A stretch of 64,000 nucleotides of DNA from Martinezella lusitana (GCF_900094565.1 NZ_FMAF01000005.1:248001-312000), one strand, 5' to 3'. Shown: positions 1 to 10,269, counted from the stretch's first letter. Translations and numbers: made by a program. Notes: a model not told the origin generated them from the sequence alone.

Positions 1-156
1 GCTGTAATAGGTGCCGTTGACCTCGATCACCTTCAGCTTGCGGCTGGCGTAATTGAGCTCGTCCTTCTGCTTCAGGGTGTCGGGATAGAAGGTCCCACGC
101 CAAGGCTCAAAAGTCCAGCCGCCGATGCCTGTGCGGATTTCGCCCGCTTTGGTCAT
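1..156 (-). CDS. DUF72 (YecE-like) protein, N-terminal fragment
   Basis: Only the first 52 codons are in the window; the gene continues past the left edge. The start reads MTKAGEIRTGIGGWTF, followed by a W-R-G-T-F-Y-P-D segment and an E-V-N-G-T-Y-Y stretch. This is the beginning of the DUF72/YecE TIM-barrel family, whose biochemical role is not settled. An AGGAGAG ribosome binding site lies just before the ATG. It is 33 bases downstream of uvrA on the same strand, so it may be read through from uvrA. The family call rests on the N-terminus only. Confidence 0.8.
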   Translation of the reverse strand, partial: MTKAGEIRTGIGGWTFEPWRGTFYPDTLKQKDELNYASRKLKVIEVNGTYYS

Positions 157-189
157 TCTCTCCTCCATGGACGTTCATCGGGTGAAAAC

Positions 190-3111
190 TCACTCCGCCG
201 CTGCGACCTTCTTCATCGGCCGCCGCTCCAGCAACTCCTTCAGGAACTGCCCCGTATAGGAACGCTTCTCCTTGACGATGGTCTCCGGCGTGCCCACCGC
301 AACGATCTCGCCGCCGCCATCGCCGCCCTCGGGACCGAAATCGAGGATCCAGTCGGCTGTTTTGATGACCTCGAGATTGTGCTCGATGACAACGACCGAA
401 TTGCCCTGATTGACCAGCTCGTGCAGCATTTCCAGCAGCTTGGCGACGTCGTGGAAGTGCAGCCCGGTAGTGGGTTCGTCGAGGATATAGAGCGTGCGGC
501 CAGTCGATCGCTTCGACAGTTCCTTGGCTAGCTTGACGCGCTGCGCCTCGCCACCCGAAAGCGTATTGGCCTGCTGGCCGACCTTGATGTAGCCGAGGCC
601 GACATCCTTCAGGCTCTGCAGCTTGTCGCGCACGGCAGGAACCGCCGCAAAGAAATCGACGCCTTCCTCGACAGTCATGTCGAGCACATCGGCGATCGAC
701 TTGGTCTTGAAAGTGACGTTCAGTGTTTCTCTGTTGTAGCGCTTGCCATGGCAAACGTCGCAGGTGACGTAGACGTCGGGCAGGAAGTGCATCTCGATCT
801 TGATGACGCCATCGCCCTGGCAGGCCTCGCAACGGCCGCCCTTGACGTTGAAGGAGAAGCGGCCCGGCTGATAGCCGCGCGCCTTTGCCTCCGGCAGCCC
901 GGCAAACCAGTCGCGGATCGGCGTGAAGGCGCCGGTATAGGTCGCCGGGTTCGATCGCGGCGTGCGTCCGATCGGCGACTGATCGATGTCGATCACCTTG
1001 TCGATATGCTCGAAGCCGTCGATGCGATCGTGATCGGCGGGGATCTCGCGCGCGCCCATCACACGCCGCGCGGCGGACTTGTACAGCGTCTCGATCAGGA
1101 AGGTGGACTTGCCGCCGCCGGAAACGCCTGTAACCGCCGTGAAGACGCCGAGCGGAATGGAGGCCGTGACATCCTTGAGGTTGTTGCCTCTTGCGCCGAC
1201 GACCTTGATCTCCTTGCCCTTCTTGGTCTTGCGTCGCTCGTCGGGAACCGGCACGCCGAGTTCGCCGGAGAGATATTTGCCGGTCAGCGACTTCGGGTTC
1301 GCCATGATGTCCTGCGGCGTGCCATGCGCGATCACTTGGCCGCCATGCACGCCGGCTGCGGGGCCGATATCGACCACGTCGTCAGCCGACAGGATCGCAT
1401 CCTCGTCATGCTCGACGACGATGACCGTGTTGCCGATATCGCGCAGATGCTTCAGCGTCTCCAGAAGGCGGGCATTGTCGCGCTGGTGCAGGCCGATCGA
1501 CGGCTCGTCTAGCACATAGAGCACGCCTGTCAGCCCCGAACCGATCTGAGACGCCAGCCGGATACGCTGGCTTTCGCCGCCCGAAAGCGTGCCGGAATTG
1601 CGCGACAGGCTCAGATATTCGAGACCGACGTCATTCAGGAAGCGCAGGCGATCGCGGATCTCCTTGAGGATGCGCACCGCAATCTCGTTCTGCTTGTCGG
1701 TAAAGGTCTTGGGCAGCACGTCGAACCAGTCGCGGGCAACCCGGATCGACATTTCCGCGACCTGGCTGATATGCAGCTTGTTGATCTTGACCGCCAAAGC
1801 CTCCGGCTTCAGGCGATAGCCGTTGCAGGCCGGGCAGGGGGCGGCCGACATGAAGCGCTCGATCTCCTCGCGCGCCCAGGCGGAATCCGTTTCCTTCCAG
1901 CGCCGTTGGAGGTTCGGCACGATGCCTTCGAAGTTCTTGTGCGTCGTGTAGGAGCGCGCACCGTCGGCATAATGGAATTCGATCTTGTCTTCCGTACCGT
2001 TGAGGATAACGTCCTTCGCCTCGTCCGACAGCTCGTTCCATCGGTTGCCAAGCTTGAAACCATAATGCTTGCCGAGGGCTTCGAGCGTCTGATTGTAATA
2101 GGGCGATGTCGATTTGGCCCATGGCGCAATGGCGCCGTCCCGCAAGGTGCGCTCCGGCTCCGGCACGATCAGATCTGGATCGATCTTCTGCTGTGACCCC
2201 AGCCCGTCGCAAGAGGGGCAGGCGCCAAAGGGATTGTTGAAGGAGAACAGGCGCGGTTCGATCTCCGGAATGGTGAAGCCGGAAACCGGACAGGCGAACT
2301 TCTCCGAAAACAGCACGCGCTCATGCGTCTCGTTCAGCGATTTGTTGGCCGAGCCGCCGGCAGCGGTTTCCTCTGGTGGCAGCGGCTTGTCAGCGAACTC
2401 GGCAACGGCAAGGCCGTCGGCAAGACGCAACGAGGTTTCGAAGCTGTCGGCCAGACGAGCCGCCATATCGGGCCTGACGACGATGCGGTCGACCACGACG
2501 TCGATGTCGTGCTTGTACTTCTTGTCGAGCGCCGGCACATCGGCGATCTCGTAGAACTGCCCGTCGACCTTGACGCGCTGGAAGCCCTTTTTCATGAGCT
2601 CCGCCAGTTCCTTCTTGTATTCGCCCTTACGCCCGCGCACCAGCGGCGCCAGAATGTAGAGCCTGGTGCCTTCCTCGTAGGCGAGAACGCGGTCCACCAT
2701 CTGGCTGACCGTCTGGCTCTCGATCGGCAGGCCGGTAACCGGCGAATAGGGCACGCCGACGCGCGCAAACAGCAGGCGCATGTAGTCGTAGATTTCTGTC
2801 ACTGTGCCGACCGTCGAGCGCGGATTGCGCGAGGTCGTCTTCTGTTCGATCGAAATGGCCGGCGAGAGGCCGTCGATCTGGTCGACATCCGGCTTCTGCA
2901 TCATTTCCAGAAACTGGCGGGCATAGGCTGACAGGCTCTCCACATAGCGGCGCTGTCCTTCGGCATAGATCGTGTCGAAGGCGAGCGACGATTTGCCGGA
3001 GCCGGAAAGCCCAGTCATGACGATCAGCTTGTTGCGCGGCAGGTCGAGATCGATGCCCTTGAGATTGTGCTCACGCGCACCACGTATGGAAATAGTCTTC
3101 AGTTCGCTCAT
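190..3111 (-). CDS. uvrA: Excinuclease ABC subunit A (UvrA)
   Basis: This is the damage-recognition ATPase of nucleotide excision repair; UvrA2 loads UvrB at lesions in the cytoplasm. The 973-residue protein has the full family length. Two ABC modules are visible: the first Walker A is GLSGSGKSS at about residues 34-42 and the second is GVSGGGKST near residue 670. Two signatures are present, LSGGESQR and LSGGEAQR. The zinc-module cysteines (CPSC in the first half, CEAC and CDVC in the second) are intact. It is divergent from ssb, and the shared upstream region holds a LexA-type operator, so SOS control is expected. No disruption was seen. Confidence 0.98.
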   Translation of the reverse strand: MSELKTISIRGAREHNLKGIDLDLPRNKLIVMTGLSGSGKSSLAFDTIYAEGQRRYVESLSAYARQFLEMMQKPDVDQIDGLSPAISIEQKTTSRNPRSTVGTVTEIYDYMRLLFARVGVPYSPVTGLPIESQTVSQMVDRVLAYEEGTRLYILAPLVRGRKGEYKKELAELMKKGFQRVKVDGQFYEIADVPALDKKYKHDIDVVVDRIVVRPDMAARLADSFETSLRLADGLAVAEFADKPLPPEETAAGGSANKSLNETHERVLFSEKFACPVSGFTIPEIEPRLFSFNNPFGACPSCDGLGSQQKIDPDLIVPEPERTLRDGAIAPWAKSTSPYYNQTLEALGKHYGFKLGNRWNELSDEAKDVILNGTEDKIEFHYADGARSYTTHKNFEGIVPNLQRRWKETDSAWAREEIERFMSAAPCPACNGYRLKPEALAVKINKLHISQVAEMSIRVARDWFDVLPKTFTDKQNEIAVRILKEIRDRLRFLNDVGLEYLSLSRNSGTLSGGESQRIRLASQIGSGLTGVLYVLDEPSIGLHQRDNARLLETLKHLRDIGNTVIVVEHDEDAILSADDVVDIGPAAGVHGGQVIAHGTPQDIMANPKSLTGKYLSGELGVPVPDERRKTKKGKEIKVVGARGNNLKDVTASIPLGVFTAVTGVSGGGKSTFLIETLYKSAARRVMGAREIPADHDRIDGFEHIDKVIDIDQSPIGRTPRSNPATYTGAFTPIRDWFAGLPEAKARGYQPGRFSFNVKGGRCEACQGDGVIKIEMHFLPDVYVTCDVCHGKRYNRETLNVTFKTKSIADVLDMTVEEGVDFFAAVPAVRDKLQSLKDVGLGYIKVGQQANTLSGGEAQRVKLAKELSKRSTGRTLYILDEPTTGLHFHDVAKLLEMLHELVNQGNSVVVIEHNLEVIKTADWILDFGPEGGDGGGEIVAVGTPETIVKEKRSYTGQFLKELLERRPMKKVAAAE

Positions 3112-3207
3112 CGTTTTACGCTGGTCCCTTGGAGTCTGCCTTTATTTAGTGATGGCTGCCCGCGAGTCGAGGCTGAAATGATGGCCGGAGCCAGGTTTTC
3201 GATTCAG

Positions 3208-3236
3208 TTGACACGATCATAGAGACAAACTAGAAC
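3208..3236 (+). promoter_or_regulatory. Sigma70-type promoter for ssb
   Basis: TTGACA at 3208-3213 and TAGAAC at 3231-3236 are separated by 17 bases, close to the housekeeping consensus. It reads toward ssb. The -10 hexamer overlaps the first half of the SOS box, so LexA binding would be expected to block it. A matching promoter for uvrA on the other strand was not clear. Confidence 0.6.
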
Positions 3237-3247
3237 AAATAAAGAAC
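3233..3247. promoter_or_regulatory. LexA operator (SOS box), GAAC-N7-GAAC
   Basis: GAAC at 3233-3236 and GAAC at 3244-3247 are separated by exactly seven A/T bases. This is the direct-repeat SOS box of alphaproteobacterial LexA (GTTC-N7-GTTC on the other strand). It sits between divergent uvrA and ssb and overlaps the ssb -10 element, so one operator can control both genes. Confidence 0.85.
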
Positions 3248-3382
3248 AAAATCGCCCTTGGATATTTCTTTGTGGATGAAGATGCCTTGGGCGGTGCTTG
3301 GATAACACCTGATGGCGGCAATGGTCTAAGGTGTGCTGGTGAAATTTAAGAGCCGTCGATGGGCGGCAAGCAGGGTGATGTC

Positions 3383-3943
3383 ATGGCCGGTAGTGTGAAC
3401 AAGGTAATTCTGGTTGGAAATCTCGGGGCGGACCCGGAAATCCGCCGCACGCAGGATGGCCGCCCGATCGCCAACCTCAATATTGCCACCTCGGAAACGT
3501 GGCGCGACCGCAATTCCGGCGAGCGCAAGGAAAAGACGGAGTGGCACCGCGTTGTCATTTTCAATGAAGGTCTCTGCAAGGTCGCCGAGCAATATTTGAA
3601 GAAAGGCGCCAAGGTTTATATCGAGGGCGCGCTTCAGACCCGCAAGTGGCAGGATCAGAACGGCCAGGATAAGTATTCGACCGAAATCGTGCTGCAGGGC
3701 TTCAACTCGACGCTGACCATGCTGGACGGTCGCGGCGAGGGCGGTGGCTCTGTTGAGGGCGGCGGTCGTGGTGGACGCGGCGGCGGCGACTTTGGTGGCG
3801 GCGATTACGGCGGTGGTGACGACTATGGTCAGTCTTCACCGCCATCTGGTGGCCGCGGCGCAGCAAGCGGTAGCCGTGGCGGCGCGCCAAGCGGCGGCGG
3901 TGGCAATTTCTCGCGCGATCTGGACGACGATATTCCGTTTTGA
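3383..3943 (+). CDS. ssb: Single-stranded DNA-binding protein
   Basis: It coats single-stranded DNA during replication, recombination and repair. The ATG at 3383 ([15 protein letters not shown]) is preferred over one 24 bases upstream because it matches the family N-terminus and has an AGGGTG ribosome binding site in front. The 186-residue protein has an OB-fold in residues 1-115, a long glycine/serine-rich low-complexity linker and the acidic tail DDDIPF that recruits partner proteins. A promoter and SOS box lie upstream and a hairpin terminator directly follows. Confidence 0.97.
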   Translation: MAGSVNKVILVGNLGADPEIRRTQDGRPIANLNIATSETWRDRNSGERKEKTEWHRVVIFNEGLCKVAEQYLKKGAKVYIEGALQTRKWQDQNGQDKYSTEIVLQGFNSTLTMLDGRGEGGGSVEGGGRGGRGGGDFGGGDYGGGDDYGQSSPPSGGRGAASGSRGGAPSGGGGNFSRDLDDDIPF

Positions 3944-3972
3944 GCTTGGTGGCACGAGCAGCCGGATTTTCG

Positions 3973-4000
3973 AAGGCCTGCCTTATCGGCGGGCCTTTTT
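3973..4000 (+). terminator. Rho-independent terminator of ssb
   Basis: AAGGCC-T-GCC, a short TTATC loop, then GGC-G-GGCCTT and a run of T. It ends exactly where the convergent marC stop codon begins, so it separates the two convergent genes. Confidence 0.8.
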
Positions 4001-4632
4001 CATGGAAGCTTCAACGCTGCCCGCGCACCATCCACGACAAACTGGGCGGCAAGTGCGGCGAGGATCACACCGAGCAATCGCGTGAGGATGGCTCTGCCAG
4101 TCGCGCCGAGCATACGGTCGAGCCTGTCCGAAATGGCAAGGGCTGCGAAGACGAGCCCAAGATTGACGGCGATGACGCCGATCAACTGCGCCCGGTCGAG
4201 CGTGGTCTGCAACGAGCTTGCCAGCAGGATCGTGGCCGAGATCGCGCCCGGGCCGGCAATCAGGGGCAGGGCCAGCGGGAAGACCGCGATGTTGCGGATA
4301 TGATCCTGCGTGATCGCGATCTCCGTCGTCTTTTCCTTTCTGTCCTGCCGCCGCTCGAACACCATCTCGAAGGCGATCCAGAACAGCAGCAGACCGCCGG
4401 CGATGCGGAAGGCTCCGATGGAAATGCCGAGAACGCCGAGCACGCTCGCGCCGAACAGGGCGAAGGCCGCCAGGATGAAGAGGGCTATCAGTGAACCCCG
4501 CAGCGCCACCTGCTTGCGTTCGGCGCGGTTCATGCCGGCGGTGAGGCCGATGAACAGCGGCGCCAGGCCTGGCGGATCGACGGTGACGAGCAGTGTGGTG
4601 AAGGCATTGATCAGCGTATCTGCGCTCGCCAT
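4000..4632 (-). CDS. MarC/UPF0056 family inner-membrane protein
   Basis: This 210-residue integral membrane protein has about six hydrophobic spans. An N-terminal VDPPGLAPLF segment and a later LALPLIAGPGAISATI segment are the conserved half-repeats of the MarC family. MarC proteins were once linked to multiple antibiotic resistance, but that was not upheld and the transported substrate, if any, is unknown. It is convergent with ssb and divergent from gyrA. The family call is secure and the function is not. Confidence 0.9.
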   Translation of the reverse strand: MASADTLINAFTTLLVTVDPPGLAPLFIGLTAGMNRAERKQVALRGSLIALFILAAFALFGASVLGVLGISIGAFRIAGGLLLFWIAFEMVFERRQDRKEKTTEIAITQDHIRNIAVFPLALPLIAGPGAISATILLASSLQTTLDRAQLIGVIAVNLGLVFAALAISDRLDRMLGATGRAILTRLLGVILAALAAQFVVDGARAALKLP

Positions 4633-4858
4633 ATGGTCCCCGGCAACGGTTCTTTGTCGTTGTTATGACCCATTGTTATGCGAGGAATAGGCTTTCGCAA
4701 AGCGCAATGCGGCGCTATAGGCATGTTGCGCCACGGAAATGTTCGATTTCACGGCTTAAAGGGCAAAAGCCTGTTCAAAAACATCGGGCTAAATTGGCGC
4801 TCGCCAGGCCTTTCGGCTATAAATTTCGCAGTGATTCTAAAAGAGATCGTGATCTGTT

Positions 4859-7657
4859 TTGACTGAGCAAACACCACCCGGCGGCGGGAAGCTCCCGCCA
4901 GGCATCGAGCCGATTTCCATCATGGAGGAAATGCAGCGATCGTATCTCGATTACGCCATGAGCGTGATCGTCAGCCGCGCGCTTCCCGATGTCCGTGATG
5001 GTCTCAAGCCCGTCCATCGGCGTATCCTCTATGCTGCGCATGAAAGCGGCTATCACTGGAACCGCAAATACGTGAAGTCGGCTCGTCCCGTCGCCGACGT
5101 CATGGGTAAATACCATCCGCATGGCGACGCCTCGATCTACGACGCCTTGGTCCGCATGGCGCAGCACTGGTCGCTGCGCGTACCGCTCATCGATGGGCAG
5201 GGAAATTTTGGTTCGATCGATGGCGATCCGCCGGCAGCGATGCGTTACACGGAATCGCGCCTGACGAAGGTCGCCCATGAGCTTCTTGAGGATATCGACA
5301 AGGAAACGGTCGATTTCCAGGAAAACTACGATGCGACGACGGAAGAACCGAAGGTTCTGCCGGCCCGCTTCCCCAACCTGCTCGTCAACGGCTCCGGCGG
5401 CATTGCCGTCGGCATGGCGACGAATATTCCGCCGCACAATCTCTCGGAAGTGGTCAACGGCTGTATTGCCCTGATCGACAATCCGGCGATCGAACTGCCT
5501 GAGATCATGGAGATCATCCCCGGCCCGGATTTCCCGACCGGCGCCAAGATCCTCGGCCGTGCGGGTATCCGTTCCGCTTATGAGACGGGCCGTGGCTCCG
5601 TCGTCATGCGCGGTGTCGCCGTCATCGAGCCGATGCGTGGCGATCGCGAACACATCATCATCACCGAAATTCCCTATCAGGTGAACAAGGCGTCGATGAT
5701 CGAGAAGATGGCCGAGCTGGTGCGCGACAAGCGTATCGAAGGCATCTCCGATCTGCGCGACGAATCCGACCGTCAGGGCTATCGCGTCGTCGTCGAGCTG
5801 AAGCGCGATGCCAATGCCGAGGTCATCCTCAACCAGCTTTATCGCTATACGCCGCTGCAGACCTCCTTCGGCTGCAACATGGTGGCGCTGAACGGCGGAA
5901 AACCCGAACAGCTGAACCTGCTGGATATGCTGCGCGCCTTCGTGGCCTTCCGCGAAGAAGTGATCAGCCGTCGCACCAAGTACCTGCTGCGCAAGGCGCG
6001 CGATCGTGCGCACGTCTTGGTCGGCCTCGCGATCGCCGTCGCCAATATCGACGAAGTCATTCGCGTTATTCGCGGCGCTCCGGATCCGCAGTCGGCGCGT
6101 GAAGAACTGATGACGCGCCGCTGGCCGGCGGCGGATGTCGAATCCCTTATCCAGCTAATTGATGACCCGCGCCATCGCATAAACGAGGACGGCACCTACA
6201 ACCTTTCGGAAGAACAGGCGCGTGCCATTCTCGAACTGCGCCTGGCACGTCTGACCGCTCTCGGCCGAGACGAAATCGACGAAGAGCTCAACCAGATCGG
6301 CGTCGAGATCAAGGATTACCTCGATATTCTCTCTTCTCGCGTCCGCATCCAAACCATTGTAAAAGAAGAGCTTATCGCCGTTCGCGACGAGTTCGGCACG
6401 CCGCGCCGTACCGAGATCGTCGATGGCGGTCTCGAGATGGACGACGAGGACCTGATTGCTCGTGAGGACATGGTCGTCACCGTGTCCCATCTCGGCTACA
6501 TCAAGCGCGTGCCGCTGACGACCTATCGCGCGCAGCGTCGCGGCGGCAAGGGCCGCTCGGGAATGACCACGCGCGACGAGGATTTCGTTACCCGGCTATT
6601 CGTTCTCAATACGCATACGCCGGTGCTGTTCTTCTCCTCGCGCGGCATCGTCTACAAGGAAAAGGTCTGGCGCCTGCCGATCGGCACGCCGACCTCGCGC
6701 GGCAAGGCGCTGATCAACATGCTGCCGCTGGAGCATGGTGAGCGCATCACCACGATCATGCCCCTGCCGGAAGACGAGACCACATGGGATAATCTCGACG
6801 TGATGTTTACGACGACGCGCGGAACTGTGCGCCGCAACAAGCTGTCCGATTTCGTCCAGGTCAACCGCAACGGCAAGATCGCCATGAAGCTGGAGGAGGC
6901 GGGTGATGAAATCCTCTCCGTCGAGACCTGCACCGAACATGACGATGTGCTGATGACGACTGCGCTCGGCCAGTGCATCCGCTTCTCGGTTTCGGATGTG
7001 CGCGTCTTTGCCGGCCGCAATTCCGTCGGTGTTCGCGGCATCAGCCTGGCGTCTGGCGACAGCATCATTTCGATGACGATCGTCCGCCATGTCGATGCGG
7101 AACCCTGGGAGCGTGCGGCCTATCTGAAGCGCTCGGTCATCGACCGCCGGTCGACGACCGGCGACGACGAAGAAATCGCGCTGGTTGGCGAGGAGGTCAC
7201 CGAAGAGGGACAGCTGAGTGACGAGCGCTACGAAGAGCTGAAGGCGCTGGAGCAATTCGTTCTGACGGTTTCGGAAAAGGGCTTCGGCAAGCGATCCTCG
7301 TCTTACGATTTCCGTATCTCCGGCCGTGGTGGCAAGGGTATCCGCGCCACCGACACGTCGAAGACCGGCGAGATCGGCAAGCTCGTTGCCGCCTTCCCGG
7401 TCGAGGACAGCGATCAGATCATGCTTGTCTCGGACGGCGGTCAGTTGATCCGTGTGCCCGTTGGCGGCATCCGCATCGCCAGCCGCGCTACCAAGGGCGT
7501 GACCATCTTCTCGACCGCCAAGGACGAGAATGTCGTCTCCGTGGAACGCATCAGCGAGCCCGAAGGCGAAGACGATGCAGTGATCGAGGATGACGGCACG
7601 GCCACTGGCGAGCCAGGAGAAGCGGCCGGCGACATCGAGGGCGCAAGCGAGGAATAA
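4859..7657 (+). CDS. gyrA: DNA gyrase subunit A
   Basis: This is the breakage-reunion subunit of gyrase, which introduces negative supercoils with GyrB. The protein is 932 residues from a TTG start ([10 protein letters not shown]); the first ATG at 4921 would remove conserved residues before [11 protein letters not shown]. The catalytic tyrosine is Tyr130 in [10 protein letters not shown]. The GyrA box QRRGGKG, needed for DNA wrapping, is present, and the tail is acidic. In the quinolone-resistance region GDASIYD, the residue equivalent to E. coli Ser83 is Ala91, while the Asp87 equivalent (Asp95) is kept. A strong terminator follows. Confidence 0.98.
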   Translation: MTEQTPPGGGKLPPGIEPISIMEEMQRSYLDYAMSVIVSRALPDVRDGLKPVHRRILYAAHESGYHWNRKYVKSARPVADVMGKYHPHGDASIYDALVRMAQHWSLRVPLIDGQGNFGSIDGDPPAAMRYTESRLTKVAHELLEDIDKETVDFQENYDATTEEPKVLPARFPNLLVNGSGGIAVGMATNIPPHNLSEVVNGCIALIDNPAIELPEIMEIIPGPDFPTGAKILGRAGIRSAYETGRGSVVMRGVAVIEPMRGDREHIIITEIPYQVNKASMIEKMAELVRDKRIEGISDLRDESDRQGYRVVVELKRDANAEVILNQLYRYTPLQTSFGCNMVALNGGKPEQLNLLDMLRAFVAFREEVISRRTKYLLRKARDRAHVLVGLAIAVANIDEVIRVIRGAPDPQSAREELMTRRWPAADVESLIQLIDDPRHRINEDGTYNLSEEQARAILELRLARLTALGRDEIDEELNQIGVEIKDYLDILSSRVRIQTIVKEELIAVRDEFGTPRRTEIVDGGLEMDDEDLIAREDMVVTVSHLGYIKRVPLTTYRAQRRGGKGRSGMTTRDEDFVTRLFVLNTHTPVLFFSSRGIVYKEKVWRLPIGTPTSRGKALINMLPLEHGERITTIMPLPEDETTWDNLDVMFTTTRGTVRRNKLSDFVQVNRNGKIAMKLEEAGDEILSVETCTEHDDVLMTTALGQCIRFSVSDVRVFAGRNSVGVRGISLASGDSIISMTIVRHVDAEPWERAAYLKRSVIDRRSTTGDDEEIALVGEEVTEEGQLSDERYEELKALEQFVLTVSEKGFGKRSSSYDFRISGRGGKGIRATDTSKTGEIGKLVAAFPVEDSDQIMLVSDGGQLIRVPVGGIRIASRATKGVTIFSTAKDENVVSVERISEPEGEDDAVIEDDGTATGEPGEAAGDIEGASEE

Positions 7658-7720
7658 GTTCGCTGCGTCCGGCGACGCAAGCGGGGTTCAACTCCGTCCG
7701 TGGTCAAAAGTAGAGTGTCT

Positions 7721-7768
7721 ACAAACGCATAAGCCTGCCTTGAAAAGCAGACTTATGCGTTTGTTTTT
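7721..7768 (+). terminator. Rho-independent terminator after gyrA
   Basis: A long stem runs ACAAACGCATAAG through a short loop to CTTATGCGTTTGT, with extra CTGC/GCAG pairing near the loop, followed by a T-run. It lies about 65 bases after the gyrA stop and ends the transcript before the oppositely oriented epimerase remnant. Confidence 0.9.
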
Positions 7769-7822
7769 GGGCGATACGCAAGAGCGGTGGATGAGCTGGT
7801 CTCTATTCCGGCCGCCTGCTGC

Positions 7823-8693
7823 TCAAGGAAAAGGCGGCCGCACGTCCAGGCTGCCCCGGTGCAGTTGCGCCAGAACTTCGCCATAGCCGAAGCGGGAGTG
7901 CCATCCAAGCACGGCACCCGCCGAAGTCGAGGCGTAGATGCGATCGATCGTTCGCGGCAAGGGCCACTTTCGGCGTTCGAACTCGGCGGCGAGTGCGGGC
8001 ACGCGCAGCCTGATGACAGACGCCGCATCGATCGCGAGATCCTCGCAGTCTCCGCGCTCGAAAAGCGTTCCGACAGAAACGACATGGCGTTGAAAATGAT
8101 CGCCGCCATTCTTCAATGCCGCCGCATGGGCGTCGGCCACGTCCCGGATGTCGACTCCGCGATGCAATCGATAGACGGCCATCACATTTCCCGGTTCGGG
8201 GAAACTCCGAGACATGCGCAGAATGCGCACCTGCAAATTCAGGCCCGCCATGTTCTCCAGGATTTTCTCGGCTTCCAGTTTCGTGCGATGGTAGATGCTT
8301 CTAGGCTGCGGTTCGGTGGTCTCGTCGATCCATATGCAGCGGCCTGGCACGACCGCGTGACCATAGAGTGCCGTGGTGCTGGTGAATACCAGTCGCTTGA
8401 CGCCGGCGGCTAAAGCCGCCTCACCCAAAAGGCGTGTCCCCTCGACGTTGACGCGCCGAAATTCGTCGTCGCAGACGTTTCCGACATGAGGGGCGTGGAG
8501 CGCCGCGCTATGGATAATTGCATCCGCACCCGCCAAGGCATCCCGCAGAAGCGATGCATCGGCGAAATCCCCGACAAGATGCGTTGTCGAGAATGGAGAG
8601 CGATCGATCCCCAGGATCTCGCTATCCCCTGCCAAGGGCATTGAAAATCGCGCGGCCAAGCCGCCCGGAGCTGCCTGTTAAGACAATGCGCAT
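7823..8693 (-). pseudogene. NAD-dependent epimerase/dehydratase, frameshifted near the N-terminus
   Basis: The natural start at 8693 reads MRIVLTGSSGRLGRAIFNAL, with the Rossmann GxxGxxG nucleotide-binding motif, but this frame stops at 8622-8624. The rest of the protein (AGDSEILGIDRSPF, then VNVEGT, FTSTTALYG and the catalytic YHRTK) continues in a neighbouring frame to 7823. One extra base around 8630-8637, in the GCCCTTGGCAGGGG run, explains the break. As written, no single product has both the cofactor loop and the YxxxK motif. It could be a true pseudogene or a sequencing error. Sugar-nucleotide or uronate dehydrogenase-like enzymes are the closest class. Confidence 0.8.
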
Positions 8694-8824
8694 CTCGATC
8701 CCTTAGCGACATGGGCAACATTCCGATTGAGGAAATCGGCATGTCCAAGGTCGCAAAATCAGGGTCCTGCCGCAACGGTAATCTGGCAACAAGATCAGCG
8801 AATTGATCGTGATATTTCATGGCA

Positions 8825-8858
8825 TAAAAAAACCGGACGCTAAGGGAGCGTCCGGTTC
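8825..8858 (-). terminator. Rho-independent terminator for the small-protein genes
   Basis: On the minus strand ACCGGACGCT, a short loop and AGCGTCCGGT are followed by seven T. It ends transcription of the three small minus-strand genes between 8907 and 9557 before the epimerase remnant. Confidence 0.85.
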
Positions 8859-8906
8859 AAGTCCATCCGAGCACCTGGTGGGGTAAGTGTGCTCGGTACG
8901 CGGAGA

Positions 8907-9041
8907 TCAGAGCGTCTTGTGACGCTTATGCAGCCTCTTGCTCTCTTCGCTTTCGCGATGGAGCGCCGAAATGGTGGATGCGACGGAGACGATAAACATG
9001 ATGCTGATGAAAAGCGTAAGCACCGTCAAAATCGTGAACAT
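8907..9041 (-). CDS. 44-residue single-span membrane protein, unknown function
   Basis: The start MFTILTVLTLFISIMFIV is a single hydrophobic segment, followed by a basic, polar tail containing ALHRESEES and KRLHKRHKTL. A strong GGAGGG ribosome binding site lies five bases before the ATG, and a terminator follows about 50 bases after the stop. These signals support a real gene despite its size. The HRESE motif recurs in the 74-residue product at 9333-9557, which suggests the two are paralogues. The predicted topology is N-terminal anchor with cytoplasmic basic tail. I recognise no named family. Confidence 0.6.
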   Translation of the reverse strand: MFTILTVLTLFISIMFIVSVASTISALHRESEESKRLHKRHKTL

Positions 9042-9080
9042 GATCGCTCCCTCCTTTGGTGGGACTAGCGTTCAGATCCC

Positions 9081-9239
9081 TTAGTATTGGCTCGAGGCAA
9101 CGAAGGGGCGAGCCGAAGCAAAGGGACCATAAATCTTCGACTGGTCTGGTTTTTGATCGTAAAGCGCGATGGTAGCTGCAAGCATTCCCGAAATCATGGC
9201 CATCCAAACGACGTTAATAAGGGTGATCTTGTCGGGCAT
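9081..9239 (-). CDS. 52-residue single-span membrane protein, unknown function
   Basis: The product begins MPDKITLINVVWMAMISGML, which is mostly one hydrophobic span, followed by a short polar tail ending FVASSQY. An AAGGAAG ribosome binding site sits before the ATG at 9239, so this start is preferred over one 30 bases upstream. It lies between two other tiny membrane-protein genes on the same strand and probably shares their terminator. No family was recognised. Confidence 0.55.
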   Translation of the reverse strand: MPDKITLINVVWMAMISGMLAATIALYDQKPDQSKIYGPFASARPFVASSQY

Positions 9240-9332
9240 ACTAATCTTCCTTCTTGCCGCAATGTGCAAATCTGTGTTTCGGACTTTAAACGCGGCGGTT
9301 CGTAAATGGTTCCGCCGTTGTTAAGAGGGTAT

Positions 9333-9557
9333 TTAGCAATGCGTGCCTGAAGCGACCTTGAATGCCTTGTTCATCTGGCGTTCAGATTCGCGATGCGTCC
9401 TGCGCATAGCAATGGCGATTTCTTGGGCAGAACTGATGCCCTTGGCACTTTCCGAGGCCGAATCCCATTCGATCGCGTAGTTATCGGCGAAAAGATGAAC
9501 GAGGTATTCGACGACAAATGAACCGATGATGGCGCCTGCGATAATGAAGACAAGCAT
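9333..9557 (-). CDS. 74-residue membrane-anchored protein, unknown function
   Basis: An N-terminal span (MLVFIIAGAIIGSFVVEYLV) is followed by a soluble tail with SAQEIAIAMRRTHRESERQM and a terminal cysteine. An AGGAA sequence about nine bases before the ATG can serve as ribosome binding site. The HRESE motif is shared with the 44-residue protein downstream. The last codons are part of a degenerate direct repeat, whose second copy lies 291 bases upstream (9636-9677). This suggests local duplication of members of this micro-protein family. Confidence 0.55.
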   Translation of the reverse strand: MLVFIIAGAIIGSFVVEYLVHLFADNYAIEWDSASESAKGISSAQEIAIAMRRTHRESERQMNKAFKVASGTHC

Positions 9558-9635
9558 GGCGGGATGTTCCTAGAGCCGGGGAGGCGAGCCGTTGAACCAG
9601 GCTCGTTCGATGTTGGTGCCAATAAAGCATTGGCG

Positions 9636-9677
9636 AGCTGAAACAGGCTTGAACGCCGTATTCATCTGCGGTTCAGA
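9636..9677 (-). repeat. Degenerate copy of the 3' end of the 74-residue gene
   Basis: This 42-base stretch matches 9345-9386 at about three quarters of positions, in the same orientation. Read on the minus strand it would encode [10 protein letters not shown], against SERQMNKAFK in the intact gene. No open frame of useful length continues from it. It looks like the relic of a tandem duplication. Confidence 0.45.
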
Positions 9678-9756
9678 GGCGGCCCTTGGGTTGCAAATGA
9701 CTTGCGATACGGCCCCATCCGTGACAAAAGGCGTCGAAACAACGAGCCGGCTTGGT

Positions 9757-10269
9757 ATGACGACAGCCTTTTATCCCGGATCCTTCGACCCGATGACCAA
9801 CGGACATTTGGATGTCCTCGTGCAGGCGCTGAATGTCGCCTCGAAGGTTATTGTCGGGATCGGTATTCATCCCGGCAAGAAGCCGCTCTTCTCCTTCGAG
9901 GAGCGGGCGGAGCTGATCCGCAGATCGCTCGCGGAGGCCGTTCCGCCAAAGGCGGGTGATATTTCCGTTGTCGCCTTCGACAATCTGGTGGTCGATGCCG
10001 CCCGCGCGCAGGGTGCGACCCTGCTGGTGCGCGGCCTGCGCGATGGCACCGATCTCGACTACGAAATGCAGATGGCCGGCATGAACAGGCAGATGGCGCC
10101 GGATATCCAGACGCTGTTTCTGCCAGCCGGCACAGCGTCGCGGCCCATAACTGCCACATTGGTGCGGCAAATCGCATCCATGGGCGGCGATGTCAGCGCC
10201 TTCGTGCCGTCAGCGGTTCTGGAAGCCCTGACTGGCAAACTCAAAGATGCGGCCAGCGCCAAAAGCTGA
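9757..10269 (+). CDS. coaD: Phosphopantetheine adenylyltransferase
   Basis: It transfers AMP from ATP to 4'-phosphopantetheine, the fourth step of coenzyme A synthesis. The 170-residue length is normal. The N-terminus [17 protein letters not shown] carries the nucleotidyltransferase T-x-G-H motif, and [19 protein letters not shown] is the family's central motif. The [12 protein letters not shown] segment near residue 135 is the ATP-binding ISSTLVR equivalent. ATG 9757 fits the family N-terminus, although its ribosome binding site is weak. It is followed 29 bases later by a secreted cyclophilin. Confidence 0.97.
   Translation: MTTAFYPGSFDPMTNGHLDVLVQALNVASKVIVGIGIHPGKKPLFSFEERAELIRRSLAEAVPPKAGDISVVAFDNLVVDAARAQGATLLVRGLRDGTDLDYEMQMAGMNRQMAPDIQTLFLPAGTASRPITATLVRQIASMGGDVSAFVPSAVLEALTGKLKDAASAKS

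Noticed and set aside
4665..4862. Short plus-strand frame running into the gyrA start
   Set aside because: No similarity or clear ribosome binding site; the region is more simply the gyrA promoter.
4817..6013. 398-codon frame antisense to gyrA
   Set aside because: It overlaps gyrA fully, has no family similarity and is rich in His/Asp/Arg typical of reverse-complement reading of a high-GC gene.
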